Below, piece by piece: positions 1 to 12,600 of a DNA stretch of 64,000 nucleotides. Origin of the DNA: Aradus depressus (taxonomy: Eukaryota; Arthropoda; Insecta; Hemiptera; Aradidae). Position 1 is the first letter of the stretch, and each line of letters starts with the position of its first letter. The notes under the pieces were generated by a model. The model had not been told where the DNA came from. It saw nothing but the letters and a program-made list of their open reading frames with translations, and made no database searches. A program made the position numbers and the translations under genes. The DNA lies in the NCBI GenBank assembly GCA_963662175.1, contig OY759215.1, positions 23,239,079 to 23,303,078 of the forward strand, written 5' to 3'.

Positions 1-837
1 AAATGACTGGAATTCTAGAGAAAATATACGAAAATTCCGACGAAATCAGTTCATAAATCACTTTATTATAACGTTATCTACAAAGGATCAGCCCACTAGA
101 ACAGAAAATTAAAAAACTTAAAAGGTAAAGAAACTTGTTCAAAAAATATTGTTGAACATTCAATTATCAGGCGTATGATTTCATTTGATTGAGTTTTAAG
201 AAGAAAGAATTAAACATTTGAGAAGGAAAATTAAAAAGAGATGAATAAACAATTGTATACGAAAAGTAACTAACAGAGCTTATATCTTATGAGTCAGAAA
301 ATATTAGGAACAACAGTGATGTATTGAATTCGGAATAAAACGTTCTAAAACATAATGAGCAAGAACATATGTTAAAAAGGTACCAAGACTTCCAAAATTA
401 TTTTCAGCCATTAAAACTGGAGATTTTTAAACTTTTAAAAGCATCACATTAATGCTGAGATGATCCCAAAAGTTTCATCACAAATAAAAATACAATGTTT
501 GTAGCGGTCTAGAGGTTATCGGAAAGTTGGGCGTCTTATTTGGTATACCCTAGACACATTTAGCACAGATTTAGCGCCATTCGAGCAACGATAAGACGTA
601 TAGTATTCTCTGAATGTCAGTTGGCAAAACATTTCTACAATCAAATAAATTATTTGAGTCTCATGAGGTTTTGGTAAAAAATCAGATCGTGAGTCTCCTT
701 CCCATTCCTTCGAATTATTACAAAAGCATAAAACTCTTCAACAGTGTCACAGATTAGTTGTGACATTTCCTCCGCTTTGGAAAAGATGCGTTATTTTTCC
801 GCAGCATATTAGAATGTGAGTCAAGTGACCTTCCGGT

Positions 838-1150
838 ATGTTCCTATATAAGTGGAAATATACTATTTCTGACGGTTATAGTCCCCTCCGCTCTTATCTA
901 AAAGGTAGGTTTTTTCATATTAGACAAGGCAGTGGCCATTCTGACGTACATGGGCTAATAGCTGGTGTTCTACAAGCTAGCATCCTTCCAACCACAGCCA
1001 GCATCCCAACATTGCCTGATACGGGTTTTGCCACCTACCCCGATGACATAGCAATTCTAGCTGCTAATATGCTAATGCTGGGGATGCACCCAAATCCCTG
1101 AAGGAGCACTTACACATTTTGAGGGATGGCTATGACTAACCTCTCCATGG
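838..1150 (+). pseudogene. Relic of a jockey-like non-LTR retrotransposon reverse transcriptase
   Basis: The 87-residue open frame from 838 carries the order of motifs found around the RT catalytic block of jockey-type LINEs. It has a GRFFHIRQG-like strand, then AGVLQAS (family form AGVPQGS), then IPTLPDTGFATYPDDIAIL, where the catalytic YADD is YPDD. Beyond the stop at about 1101 the frame resumes as LKEHLHILRDGYD, matching the usual continuation. Residues between AGVLQAS and the IPTLP stretch are missing compared with the family, so this is a dead, internally deleted fragment. Family resemblance was judged by eye. Confidence 0.7.
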
Positions 1151-1645
1151 AATATCGGTTTTAAAGTGATGAGTTAAGTAGAGCTAAGAAGAGAAAACGG
1201 ATGGGGAAGTAGAGCCTGCGCTTGTGGCTGACGACACTCATGCGCGTCTCTTTCCTCTCCTGCTCCTATCGCAAGGGAAGAGAAGATAAACATCGGTAAG
1301 TTTATTCAAATCTTTCTCAAATTTAAGAAATAATCGCTGCTCGAGGATTCCAAAAAGGAACGAAGATACAGTTATTTCAATTTCCCAACCTTTGTTATTC
1401 ATTAATTTTTTTTAACATTTCTCCTCGCTGGAGAAAGATGTCACATACTTCCTTCAATTCATTGTGACTAATGTTTGAATGCAATTCTGTTACTATTAAC
1501 ATCTGAATTGTGTTGGAGACATACCTAACCCTTAGTGTTGCCCAATTTAATTGGCATTCCAGCTAATTGGGCCAATTACCTGGAATGCTAAAATGACCCT
1601 AATCAAAACAACTGCTTCATTCACTCTTATTTTACTTTGCCAGCT

Positions 1646-1690
1646 ATACGAAGAATAGGGGAAGTTATCTAATCGGTCAAAAAGTCGATG
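1646..1690 (+). repeat. Dispersed repeat motif, copy 1 of 3
   Basis: The motif GAAGAATAGGGGAAGTTAT followed by TAATCGGTCAAAAA recurs at 32370-32412 and, inverted, at 41862-41915. It borders the degenerate tandem repeat that follows and may be one end of a larger element. Confidence 0.5.
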
Positions 1691-1796
1691 CGGAGTTTTC
1701 AACGGAATTTTAAATTTTCCGACCTACAGATTTCATAGAATGGATGTATCAACACGAAATTTAATCTGTGACCTGAACCCTATGAGGAAAACATCT

Positions 1797-2210
1797 ATCG
1801 ATTTTCAATCAAATCGGCCGAAGGGAAGGGGGGATTAGGGGAGAGGGCTAACTTAAAAACTCGAATAACTGTCGTTATAATGAATGTATCCTCACATATT
1901 TTCATATGTAAGTTCAAAGCTCTATAAACACGATACCTATTAATTTTCAGCGGAATCAGGAGAAGGGAAGGGGGGCTCAATTTAAAAAAAACAATAACTC
2001 CCGATATAATGAATATATCGTAATAAAAATTCATATTTGAAGTAGTAACCAAATGAGGATGTAATCTGTAAGCTTTCAGCGATATCGGCCGAAGAAAAGG
2101 GGGGTTCAGGGGAGGGGGCTCAATTCAAGACGCTAATAACTGCCGATGTAATGAATTTATCGACACAACATTTAGTTTGAGGATTTAGGAGCCTCTGTGT
2201 AAATCAACTA
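1797..2210. repeat. Degenerate tandem repeat of about 135 bp, three units
   Basis: Three successive units (about 1797-1938, 1939-2070 and 2071-2210) share the same order of blocks: a TTTTCAGCG/ATCGGCCGAAG block, a G-rich AAGGGGGG block, a CTCAATT/CTAACTT block, an AATAACTNNCG block, and ATAATGAATGTATC. A related single copy is visible at about 31305-31380. Units differ at many positions, so the array is old. No coding potential was seen. Confidence 0.6.
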
Positions 2211-2492
2211 TTGAATATTAGCCCAAACGGTTGCTTGTTTTGAAGGGGGAGCAAAAAGTTAATTACTTAATTCGTTCTGGTGAAATACGTAGCCAGTGAT
2301 TCACCGACGACTTTTTATGTTCTGTAGGTCGAAAGAGCGAAATGAGCTGTATGTGTCTTTCTGTTTCCTTGGTCTTCTCTTTGTTTTCTATGATTTTTTT
2401 TATTTCTCAGTAAATGGGTCTCCAGTTTTTACTTAATTACATTCCTGGCTTTGGTTAAATTCGGTTCACTAGTTAGTTAAATTTAAAAAGGT

Positions 2493-2813
2493 AGTTATTA
2501 TGAGTCATGCCCGGACTTTAACTACAAGGTCATATCGCCTATTACCAGAGAGCTCTTTCATCGTTCTGGTGGCCATGAACCCGACTCTACTGTGGGAGTA
2601 CTAAATTTTGCCTACCTAGGTTTATTCACTTTTAACGAGTTACCTGATATCGTACAGGCTCGGGACTATCGCTTAACGTCCCTTCCGAAGGACGGCGTGC
2701 TCCGGGTTTCTCCACCTCCCAGACAAAAAACCTAAGAGCCTCGGCCGGGTTTTGAACCCGCGATCTTGAGCTCAGTAAACAAGCAAGCATACAACTTAAA
2801 GACCGGCGCCCTC
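2493..2813 (-). repeat. tRNA-derived SINE, near full length
   Basis: Read on the minus strand, it starts GAGGGCGCCGG and contains the tRNA-like B box GGTTCAAAACCC. The common body follows (CTGGGAGGT, GCCGTCCTTCGGAAGGGACG, then ACTCCCACAGTAGAGTCGGG) and it ends near CCGGGCATGACTCATAATAA. The same body recurs at least six more times in the window, which defines the family. The A box region is worn. Confidence 0.85.
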
Positions 2814-4107
2814 AAAGTATAGCCAACGAAGCCATACTGAAACTATACCCAATTAGAACTACTGTACTAAAATGTATTTAATGAAATTATGAGCATTCCG
2901 AAAAACTTTTCAAAACTCACTGACAGCCCCATGGGAAAGTTCCGTGCAGCGTCGACACTCTCATAATTTCTATTTTGAATTGATATTTGTTGATTAAGGG
3001 GCCATTTTTAATGTTTTGTAATTTTTTAGATTTTTTAAAAATCAATTTAAAGAAGTGGATTTTTATTTCCATCATATCATAGCATATTATATGGAATATT
3101 TTGACGTTTTTTAATGTTTATAAATAATATCTCTGATTATCATATATATATTATAGGTACTAAGATATATGTTAAGGGATTGTGGAGAGAGGTTGGATGA
3201 GCAGAACAATTGTGTCTCCGAATCCTACAGTCAGTCCTCCCAAAAGTACCCCGTTCACTACCTGAACTTGTTTTCTATCCCCTCGGTTATATAACTCCAT
3301 GGTCCAAGATCCAGGATTCCAACAGATCCCTCAGTTGCCAACTGCCCCTCTAACTTAACGGTATGTCTAAATATATTTACACTTTTTTGTATAGTTTATT
3401 TTTTTCGTAAATTTTTGTATAATTAGTTAATTAACGAAAATGCTGAACAACGGTAAAACTAGACAAAAATGAATCTTGTTTCCGTGAAGGTAATTTGATA
3501 CTAAAATAACCTACACTCGCCTCTTGTTACGTAATAGGTGTAATTTGATTCCCATCGCGCTTCAATGTCAATACTCTTAAATGATCTTTTTCAAAAGTCT
3601 GTGTCATATTTCAATTTAATTTTGATAAATTTGCATTATTAAATACTTTTAAAAAAATTGTATTTATCCCATCATCAAACCATAAACATTATTTTTGTTG
3701 AATAGTTTAAAGTTAAATGAAAAACAACCCCAAAACTTGATGAAACTATTTTTTTTTTGTAAGCAACAGTTGTTTATCAGAACTTATAAAACTGTTCGTT
3801 TACTATTTCTTTCATTGGAACTTGAGTTTTTTTTTTTCCGTGAGCATGAATTTAAATTTTTATGTGAAAACTTATTTATGAATATTGAATCCATTGTGTT
3901 CACTGGTGCCCAAAAGTACTGAGTTTTCGATAATTGAGGTCATCAGATAGGAAAAAGACCTCACTGCAATTCAGCTTCCTATTCTTTTGTTCATTTTGAA
4001 TCGAATGAGAAAAAAAAATACACTGGCCGCCAGTTTATTGTATCGCAAGATGGACACAGAGGAAGAGAGAAGATATTGCGAGCAGAAGTCATTGAAGCTC
4101 AATGAAG

Positions 4108-4378
4108 TGGGGTGCCTGTAGCACAGAGGTAGCATCCTTGACTCCTGTGCTCAGGACCGCAGGTTCAATCCTGGCTAAGGCCCATGGGTGTTTTTATCTG
4201 GGAGTTAAAAAATACCTTGAGCATGCCGTCCTTCGGATGGGATTTGAAACGTCCTAGTAGTAAGTAGTTAAAGACTCCTGGGTTAGCAAAATGTAGGACT
4301 CTCACAATAGAGTCAGGCTCGTGTCCATTATAGCGGCGAAAAGTGCGTAAAAAAAATGCCCCGGACATTAGTTACAAC
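4108..4378 (+). repeat. tRNA-derived SINE, diverged copy
   Basis: It begins GGTGCCTGTAGCACAGAGGTAG (A-box-like), has the B-box-like GGTTCAATCC, and shares the GAGCATGCCGTCCTTCGGAT and TAGAGTCAGGCTCGTGTCCA blocks with the other copies. The middle and the 3' end are more diverged than in the copies at 2493-2813 or 40351-40669. Confidence 0.75.
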
Positions 4379-4725
4379 ACAAACAAAGAAGGCTCAATAT
4401 AAACAATACCCATAAAATTCAATATTGGTGAATTGAAAAATGTTACATGGCTATAAGCAGATAACATGGTCAGCAGTCGCTGTTTTGGAGTTTAGCTATA
4501 AATTGGAGACCGCGAGCAAGAAAAAAAATAGGCTTAATTATTATCATGACGAATAGAGTTTGGAGATCTATTTTTCATAAGCTTTACTTCCCGAATAATT
4601 CGAAAAACACATTCCATATTCGAATACATTTCTGCGATCTGTGTCCATATAGTGGAAAGCTAATAAAACAAATAACTTGTTCAATTTTTATATTGTCTAA
4701 TTTCACAAAAATATACTTAAACTGT

Positions 4726-4790
4726 CAGTAGCGGTTTTAGGTGCGGCAAACCTGGGCCACCGCCCAGGGCCTCGCGCTTGTAAATTAAAA
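4726..4790 (+). repeat. Possible hAT-type transposon terminus
   Basis: The sequence starts CAGTAGCGGTTTTAGG and continues into a GC-rich GGGCCACCGCCCAGGGCC stretch inside AT-rich DNA. The CAGTNGCG start is typical of hAT-superfamily inverted termini. The partner end and target duplication were not found, so this is a weak call. Confidence 0.35.
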
Positions 4791-6691
4791 AAATGTATAC
4801 ATTGATCAATTTATTAATGTGCATTTATTAGTGTTTGCATGGACGTTTGAATGCATCTTAGTTCCATTTGAAACGATTTTCGAATATAATCGATTGTCGA
4901 AAGGCGTGTGTATCGATAACAATTTTAACACATTTGCAAAACAAAAAGCTCGCAAGGTTAACTTACATGTCTAAATTGAAATGTATTTGATCAAACTAAT
5001 TATCGCATGCCACGAATGTAAAAATATTTCTTCTGATAATATCCTTAAGAACACGAGAATGAATAAAACAATTCTGATCGTCCGCAGTAATCAGTATATT
5101 ATTCTGAAAATTATAAAAAAAAACCATTCAATGGAGTATCGATTGGAAAATACCATAACAATACTATTAAATGATGATGATTATTCGAAGAATTCGCAGT
5201 ATTACTACTAACTTTCTTCCCAAATGTTACTTGAGGTGAGTAACATTGCAAGTTGCAGGTCCTCTTCTTCAGGTAGCAACCAACGGTTCAATGACCCTCT
5301 GGAAAACCGGCTGACGATATGAGCCTCACAAAGCAGCTGCAACCCAATCGTTTTCCCCAATTGTTTCATTTGGTCAAATATACGTTCAATGCCCAGAATA
5401 CCAAAACAAACTTTTAATTGATAATTTTGGTAGTAAAACATAGACCTTGTAGTTAATTACGGATGAGAATGTGCACTATGCTGATATCCAATATATTAGT
5501 CTATATGACAAAATGAATTTAGAAAAATCCCCAAATGTACATCCATAATGAATATAATGTAACGGTCATTGGACACTTTTCCTGCTGATGACATGAGTAT
5601 TCAAAATTGTATTTTATTATTTTATTACTAATCTTATAAAAATCGCAGAACTTACATGGTCTAATATTAATTTTCATAAATAGACAGATTTTTTTTTCTT
5701 AAACATAATAGCCTCTCCCTTTTTCTTAAACATAACAGCCTTGACCTAAATTCATACTATTGAGGTATTCAGATCTGTTAAACTCAACATTGGGCGAGTT
5801 TCTATATTCAAAGGTGTATTCCCTGGATCAACAAATCAGCGGGAATTTTAAAAAGGTTACATCTAAAAATATTATAGTCAAGTTTGATCAGGTGAAAGAC
5901 ATTGAAAGGTATATTAACAATTACATTTAACATTACCTCTAGAAGAATTTTCTCGAACTTTCACGTATAAATCCTCTCTTGTGTGCAGATTAGTGAGTTA
6001 TCAAATGATGGTAGGCTTGCTACCTGTTGATCTTAGCAATGGAATGATAAGTCATCATCCATGATCATTCATGCATTTAAGTAGTACTAAATACAGTTAT
6101 ATGTCAAATGTGATCATTTCATTATGAAAGATGGAGGGGCTCGGGCTTGACGAAGACTTTATCTTCCTTGATAGCCGCCACTTGAAAATGTCAAAAAACT
6201 GAGCCTAGATTCATGCCTAGAACTTCAATACCTTTCATTTAATATCCTATTTGAATTTTTTGAAAAATATATTTTGCGCATGTATATGATGCAAGGTTTT
6301 TCATCCCCCCCCCCCCCCCTTTGATTCGGCGCTAGAAAAACATTCCTCATATCAGATAGATAATTTTGGTTATATAAACGATAGAAACATACGGTTACCC
6401 CTGAATACCGCACATGAAATAATATAGGTAGGTACCAGTGGTTCTAGTAGATTTTGGTCACTGTTCATATGAAGTTAATTTTTAAAAACTTATTTTCTGC
6501 TGGAGGACATCCTTTTCACATTCTCCTCCAATCTCCAGTGTCGCCAGCGAGCTTAATAATAGTGCACCACATAAACTTGCAAATATTCCCCTGTCCGCCC
6601 TTACTTTTTTAATTTTTGTAAATAATTACAAGATATTACATTACAAATATTTTCCTAGTTTTTAGATAGATCTTATAGATAGAATAATTCA

Positions 6692-9600
6692 ATGGTAATC
6701 TCGATCTCAACGACGGAGGGTGATGATTCCCTCAAAGTGGGTCCCCCTTCACCCAACAACGCCCCAGGACTCACCCTCTCTTGGCACAACATCTCTGTTT
6801 GGATCAAAAAGAAAAACGAGAACAAGAGCAACTGGATCTCTTCCACATACTATCATACTAAAATTATAAGAAAAGGTAAGTTGTTTTTTTTATTTTATTT
6901 ACATGCCTGCTTCTGCAAAATGAATATCTAAATACTACGTCTGATACATGGATATTCATTCACACATTATAATAGATTTGATTACAAGAAAGTTTAGATT
7001 GTTTAGCTTTTGAAAGTAGCTAAACACAGTGAAGTTAGAAAGTGTGACAAATATTCGATCTGCTATAATATTTCCTTTGAGATTTACAGCCATTTGCTTA
7101 TTTCAAGGTTAATTATTTAGCCCTTCCACTAATTTTTATATATATATTTAATTTATAATTTTTTTTTAATCGAACTGAAGGGACTGAATATCGATTTGAA
7201 ATTGCGGGCCCATACAGAATGTACTAACTAATATATACCAACAATTATTATTGATATAAAGATATAATTTATTTTCAGTTAGTGGAGTTGCAGAGCCAGG
7301 AACACTTATGGCTATTATGGGACCAAGGTAAGGATTTCCCTCAATTTCTTTTTTGTAATCTACATTATTATGTATGAAGTCTTCATAATTGACATGAATC
7401 TATAACATTTTTTTGCATGTATTAATTAATGTATTTATATTTTAGTGGGGCTGGAAAAACGACTCTCTTAGCCACAATTAGTCAAAGACTAAAAGGTAAG
7501 AAATTTTGTGTTAGATTTCTATAATGAGAAATAATTTATGTACTGTATTCAAAAGGGATTTTATGGTTTGTACTCTTATGACTTTTTTTTCTAACGGATC
7601 TCGACTTCACTTGTGAGTTTGGTGAAGACATATTTTTGCTTATGTTTTGTCTTCTTAGAAAGAGGCATCTGACGATTTCAGCTTTCATATTGTGCTTTCT
7701 TTCGACAAGAAAGTAAATCTTCATCGCGCAAGCATAGCTAGTAATAAACATTAAGTCCCGCATGTAACTTAATGTGTTGAAACTTAACGATGGTTTCTAT
7801 TTAAACATTCACACTTGATAAAATTGAATGATTTGAATAAAAATCATTTGCCTGTGAATCTTAGAAGCACATTATTTTCTATTAATTACAGGGGATGTCA
7901 AAGGAAAAATCTTAGTTAACGGAAAAGTGATCTCAAAGGAGCTGATGATGCGTATTTCAGGATTCGTGGCTCAACAGGACCTCACCATTGACACTCTAAC
8001 AGTTCTCGAGCACCTGCAATTAATGGTAGGGTATTTTTGCAGCAATTTACAGGAATCTATTTAGCGATAAGATTAAATCTAACACATGAAAAGATTAGGT
8101 AATGGTTTTCATTGATATTACATTATAGCTATCACAGAGTATTTATTCGGTCAAACACATGGAGTATACTACTCACAAAGCTATATTAAAACGTTTTAAC
8201 TTAGAACCTTCTTGAAGAGACTTGGTTTCAGTTACCTCCCAACACATCAGATAAAAACTATATTTATTGTAAAAAGACGCATTGAGTCCTGGGACTTCTA
8301 CTGAATTAATTTACAAAATTTGAAATATATGTCCTCAATTCTGCTATTCCATGTTTTCAAAATACTTTGGATCCCAAAACTTACCACCTAATTTTCATCA
8401 GACATGCCCCCCTAAACACGAGACACTTTAGGCTTCCCTAAAGAATAAAAATAGACAAAGTATATCTGTTAGTTGCGTCTTCACCTAAATTCTACTTACC
8501 TCTTACCCTAATCAGCTCACCGGCTTTTTGAATGCCTCAAGGTTATTCCTTCAATCAGATTTAAAATTTTCTTTTCAAAAACGGACAAATTATATATTAT
8601 ATTTTTCACACGAAATGTTTATTATATTTTTACAGGCAAGACTAAAACTAGACAAAAATGTCAGCGCTTCACAAAGAACAGACAGAGTTCTCGCCTTGTT
8701 ATCTGAACTTGGCATTTCCAAGTGCATTCATACAAGGATGTCTGCACTCTCTGGCGGGGAAAAGCGGAGAGTAGCTCTCGCCGTCGAGGTACCTATCCCC
8801 TTTTTGTAGCCATAATGTTTTTCAGAATTCTCTATTTGTTTGTATACTTTTTCGGTTATTCACTCAGACGAAACAGAAAAAATGAACTTATAAGCATCTC
8901 TGGGAAGCTTGAGAAGTTGAAAATGTTTTCCCCTCGGAAAGTTGCCTTTTATCATAATAACGTAGGCAAAATCTAGGTTTTATACAAATAATTCTATGAG
9001 ATGCCGACTTATCGGTAAATAATGTGGAAACCTTTCGGTCTTACTTTTTGGCTAGTTGTTCAATACTAGACCCGAGCAAAACTAAATTATAAAATATAAA
9101 TTATAGATATAAAACAGACGTTTCGGAAAATCCTGTACGTTTACGGATTTCGGCCCTTTGTCCTGACCTTTCCTTGAGGACACCATCCCGGATTTTACGG
9201 AACAGTCTCAGAAAATTTTTTACGGAGAGAAGAAAATAATCTATAATGAATTAACGTAACAAATGTTTAACCTTTACTGACGATGTCTATGATAAAAACT
9301 AAAAAACGCCCCTGCGGCATTCGCTGAATAAAGATGGTGAAGGTTGTTTCAAACACAACCCTATTTTTTAAAAAAATAATATCTGCAGGTAATTTTGTTA
9401 TAGTTACATTGATGTGAGCTCTCGAGTTCAAAAAAAAAGTTGTGTTTAGACAGATTTTTTGTGTGTCACAAATCAGATATTGTTTATTGGATATCATTTT
9501 TAAAAAAATATATTTTTGTAAATCCCCCAGTGGCATTAAGACAAGCATCCACCAGTTTTTCTGGAGTTGTTTGATGTATTGGCTATGTTCTAATCCCACT

Positions 9601-12600
9601 TGCAGATGCTGACAGACCCACCGCTGCTGTTCTGCGACGAGCCGACAACCGGTCTGGACAGCTACAGTGCCAGCTCTGTGGTGGAGCAGCTCCGTCAGTT
9701 GGCGGCTCGGGGGAAGGTTGTCATCTGCACCATCCACCAGCCTGCCTCTGGTATCTTTGACATGTTCCAGAGTGTCTACCTCCTGGTGGCCGGCGGCAAA
9801 TTGGCCCTTACTTGTTCTACCGATCAGGCTTCAGCCTTCTTTGCCAGGTTAAATTTCGCCAAATACTTACAAATCAATACATATCATTTTCAGCTGTTTT
9901 CGGGGTACAGCTACAGCAATGCGCTCTAGCGGCGCCTTTTTGTAACATTTCATAGAAAAACCTTTTAACTTATTTTCTACCATACAAAATCATGCCAGGG
10001 TAGGTGCAAGCAGAGCTTAGTTGTAACAACAATATGAAATATTTTTGTTCCCCTTGGTGTCGAATCTTATAGGGAGCTAAATGTAATTGGAAAGTAGTTT
10101 CTTTCTAGTAAACACTTGTAAAATTATCTCATCATCACCAGTCTAAACTTTGTTTTTCATTCGCTAAATTACTATTTTGAACACTCAAAATGTGTTCATG
10201 TATGTAAGGAAAATGATTTTGTTTTTGTCAATATAATCCTTCAAGTATGATTTAAATGGTTTGTTAAAGAAAAAAATGGGAGCCCATTAATATGTATATT
10301 AATTAAATATAATTTAATATCATAATAAAGAGAGTACTACTACTATTTTTTTTATTTTTTTTCTTATTAGTTATAAGTAATGACTCTCTCTAAACCTGTA
10401 ACAGCTTTAAAAAAGCCAAATAAAATTGCTTACATTTTGTTAGAATGGTATTGTGCTTGTGTAAAATACCAATGCTATAGGAATAAATATATCATTTAAA
10501 TACTATGATTTAATGTATTTGGTATCAGAAATGTCTCGCTCCAACTGAGATTGGTTTCAGCGGACGCTCAACTAAATAATGGTACAGAACTAAATCAATG
10601 TGACTGTCATTTATACCATTTTTCTAATTTTCACATATTTCATAAATTTTAGCGCTAACAGTTTTTTTTTTAAATGTGTTTTGTTTAGCATGGGACACGT
10701 CTGTCCTCCGACGTACAACATTGCTGAATTTATTGTATCGAAATTAGCTTTACAAGACGATGCCGAGAGCCAACTTAGGGTTTATAAAATATGTAATGAA
10801 TTCAAATTGTCAACCCATTATGAGAGACTTCTTAAACAACTTGAAAATGAACTAAGCTACAAGAAAAATAAAAAACTGGATATTGCTGATATTACGACGT
10901 CGCCCTTCGATTCCATTTGTCAGGTAACATTTATGTAGGGTCTATTGTCCAATTCTCGAATACCCCAACCTAATGCATTTTTTTTGTGTTTTTTTTCTCG
11001 TATTAAAAAATAATCGGCGTTGTTTACTTATTTTTATCTACTTATAATTTTCTGAATCCCCTAGAGATTTCTCTCAACAAGAGTAATATAAAAATAGTCA
11101 AACGGTTGTCATAGGGAAATGTTCACTGCAGAAATCAGACTTCTTGACCAATATTACTTACTTGGGGAAAGAGTGTTTTTTTTCTAAACATAGTTTTTAG
11201 TACATATATTTCTGCTAAATAGGTCAAAACATATTCTTCCAAATCATTTTTGTGAAGCATTATGAACAATTCCACTGCATATTTAGTTGTTAGCTGTAAT
11301 TTAAGTTTAAACATTTCAAACATATTTGGAACTCAAATATATTATTCTTTAAATCATGCTTGGAAACTTAACTGTATTGAGTGAAGTCGAGGTTTGGAAA
11401 CTGTCTACTTCCTTCTTCAATGCCTAACAGAATACGACAAACAAATTATGCATTGTGTACAATACTAGACAGTAGCAACAAAATCATTTGTATATGATTA
11501 TTCTTATTGATACATTATTTCTATAGTTATAATTTAAAAAATAGAATGGATTAACAATTTTTTTTATTGTATTTAAAAAAAAAATAAAAATTGTGATTTT
11601 TGTTTTAAACAAAATGGAATTTTATCCACTGTAGACGATGAGTGATACAGAATGGATCACTCTATGATAGACACTTCATCACCTGGTGGTATGTTATGGA
11701 TTTAGACCAGACGTTTGCTAGAATAAGCCCTAATTGATTGGCATATTCCTTAGTAGCAATTTAGAAGACATTTTCAAAGTTAGAATTTCAGTTTTTTCTG
11801 TCACTGTGTTAATACGACCAATGACTTATTGTGCGCGTAGAATTTGAATTTTTTCCCCATAAGTATTCTGGGGCCATTGAGCCTAGTTAGGACAAAATAT
11901 TAATTTCACATTGTTTACACCGATATTGAAGATAATATGGCCAAGACTTTGTTGTTAATAGTATAATACTTATTTGATCAGTTATTTTTTTACTATTATT
12001 ATTTATTTTTACAATCTTTATTAAAATTGAGCCTTACTTTCAGCCTGCGGACGATTTTGAGAAATACATTGCCATGTAAGTTTTTGAGTATTTCATCATT
12101 CAGTTTTCTTTACTTCATTATACGTTTTTTTTACGTCAAGATTTTTGTTACAGACAACAACCAACCAAATCAACGCAACTGGCTTGGCTTCTGTGGAGAT
12201 CATTTCTAGATATAGCCAGGAATCCACAAGACCAAGTTATAAGGATACTGTTTTATGTGGTAAGTAAGCGTTTTTCTTCTGTCGGAGGAGCATCAAGTTT
12301 GATTCAAGTGCATCTTCAAGACATTTTATTATATTAACCCATCTTAAGTTGTCTTGGTTGGAGTAAGAATCATGACAGTGAAGAACTGAGTGGATGAGGG
12401 GAAATATGCAGTCCAATATTCTCGGAACCTACAAGAAAATAGTTCCCTAGAAATAAATGCTGTGTTCCTGAACTGTCAGAGATTTACGAAAATTATGGGC
12501 AAACTGATTAGACAAGGAATTCATAGGGCCGGCACTGCCCCTGGACTTCCTGCTTTACTCCTTATTATTATTATCCTTCTCGCCGATCCTCAATATTCCG

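Larger units (their letters stand above)
1..6691. other. Upstream intergenic region with repeats, no intact gene
   Basis: No open frame here can be joined into a recognisable gene. The stretch holds a LINE reverse-transcriptase relic (about 838-1150), a degenerate tandem repeat (about 1797-2210), two tRNA-derived SINE copies (2493-2813 and 4108-4378), a possible hAT-type terminus at 4726-4790 and a poly-C run at 6305-6319. The rest is AT-rich DNA in which I see nothing. A minus-strand frame at 5208-5441 looks protein-like but I do not recognise it. Confidence 0.6.
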
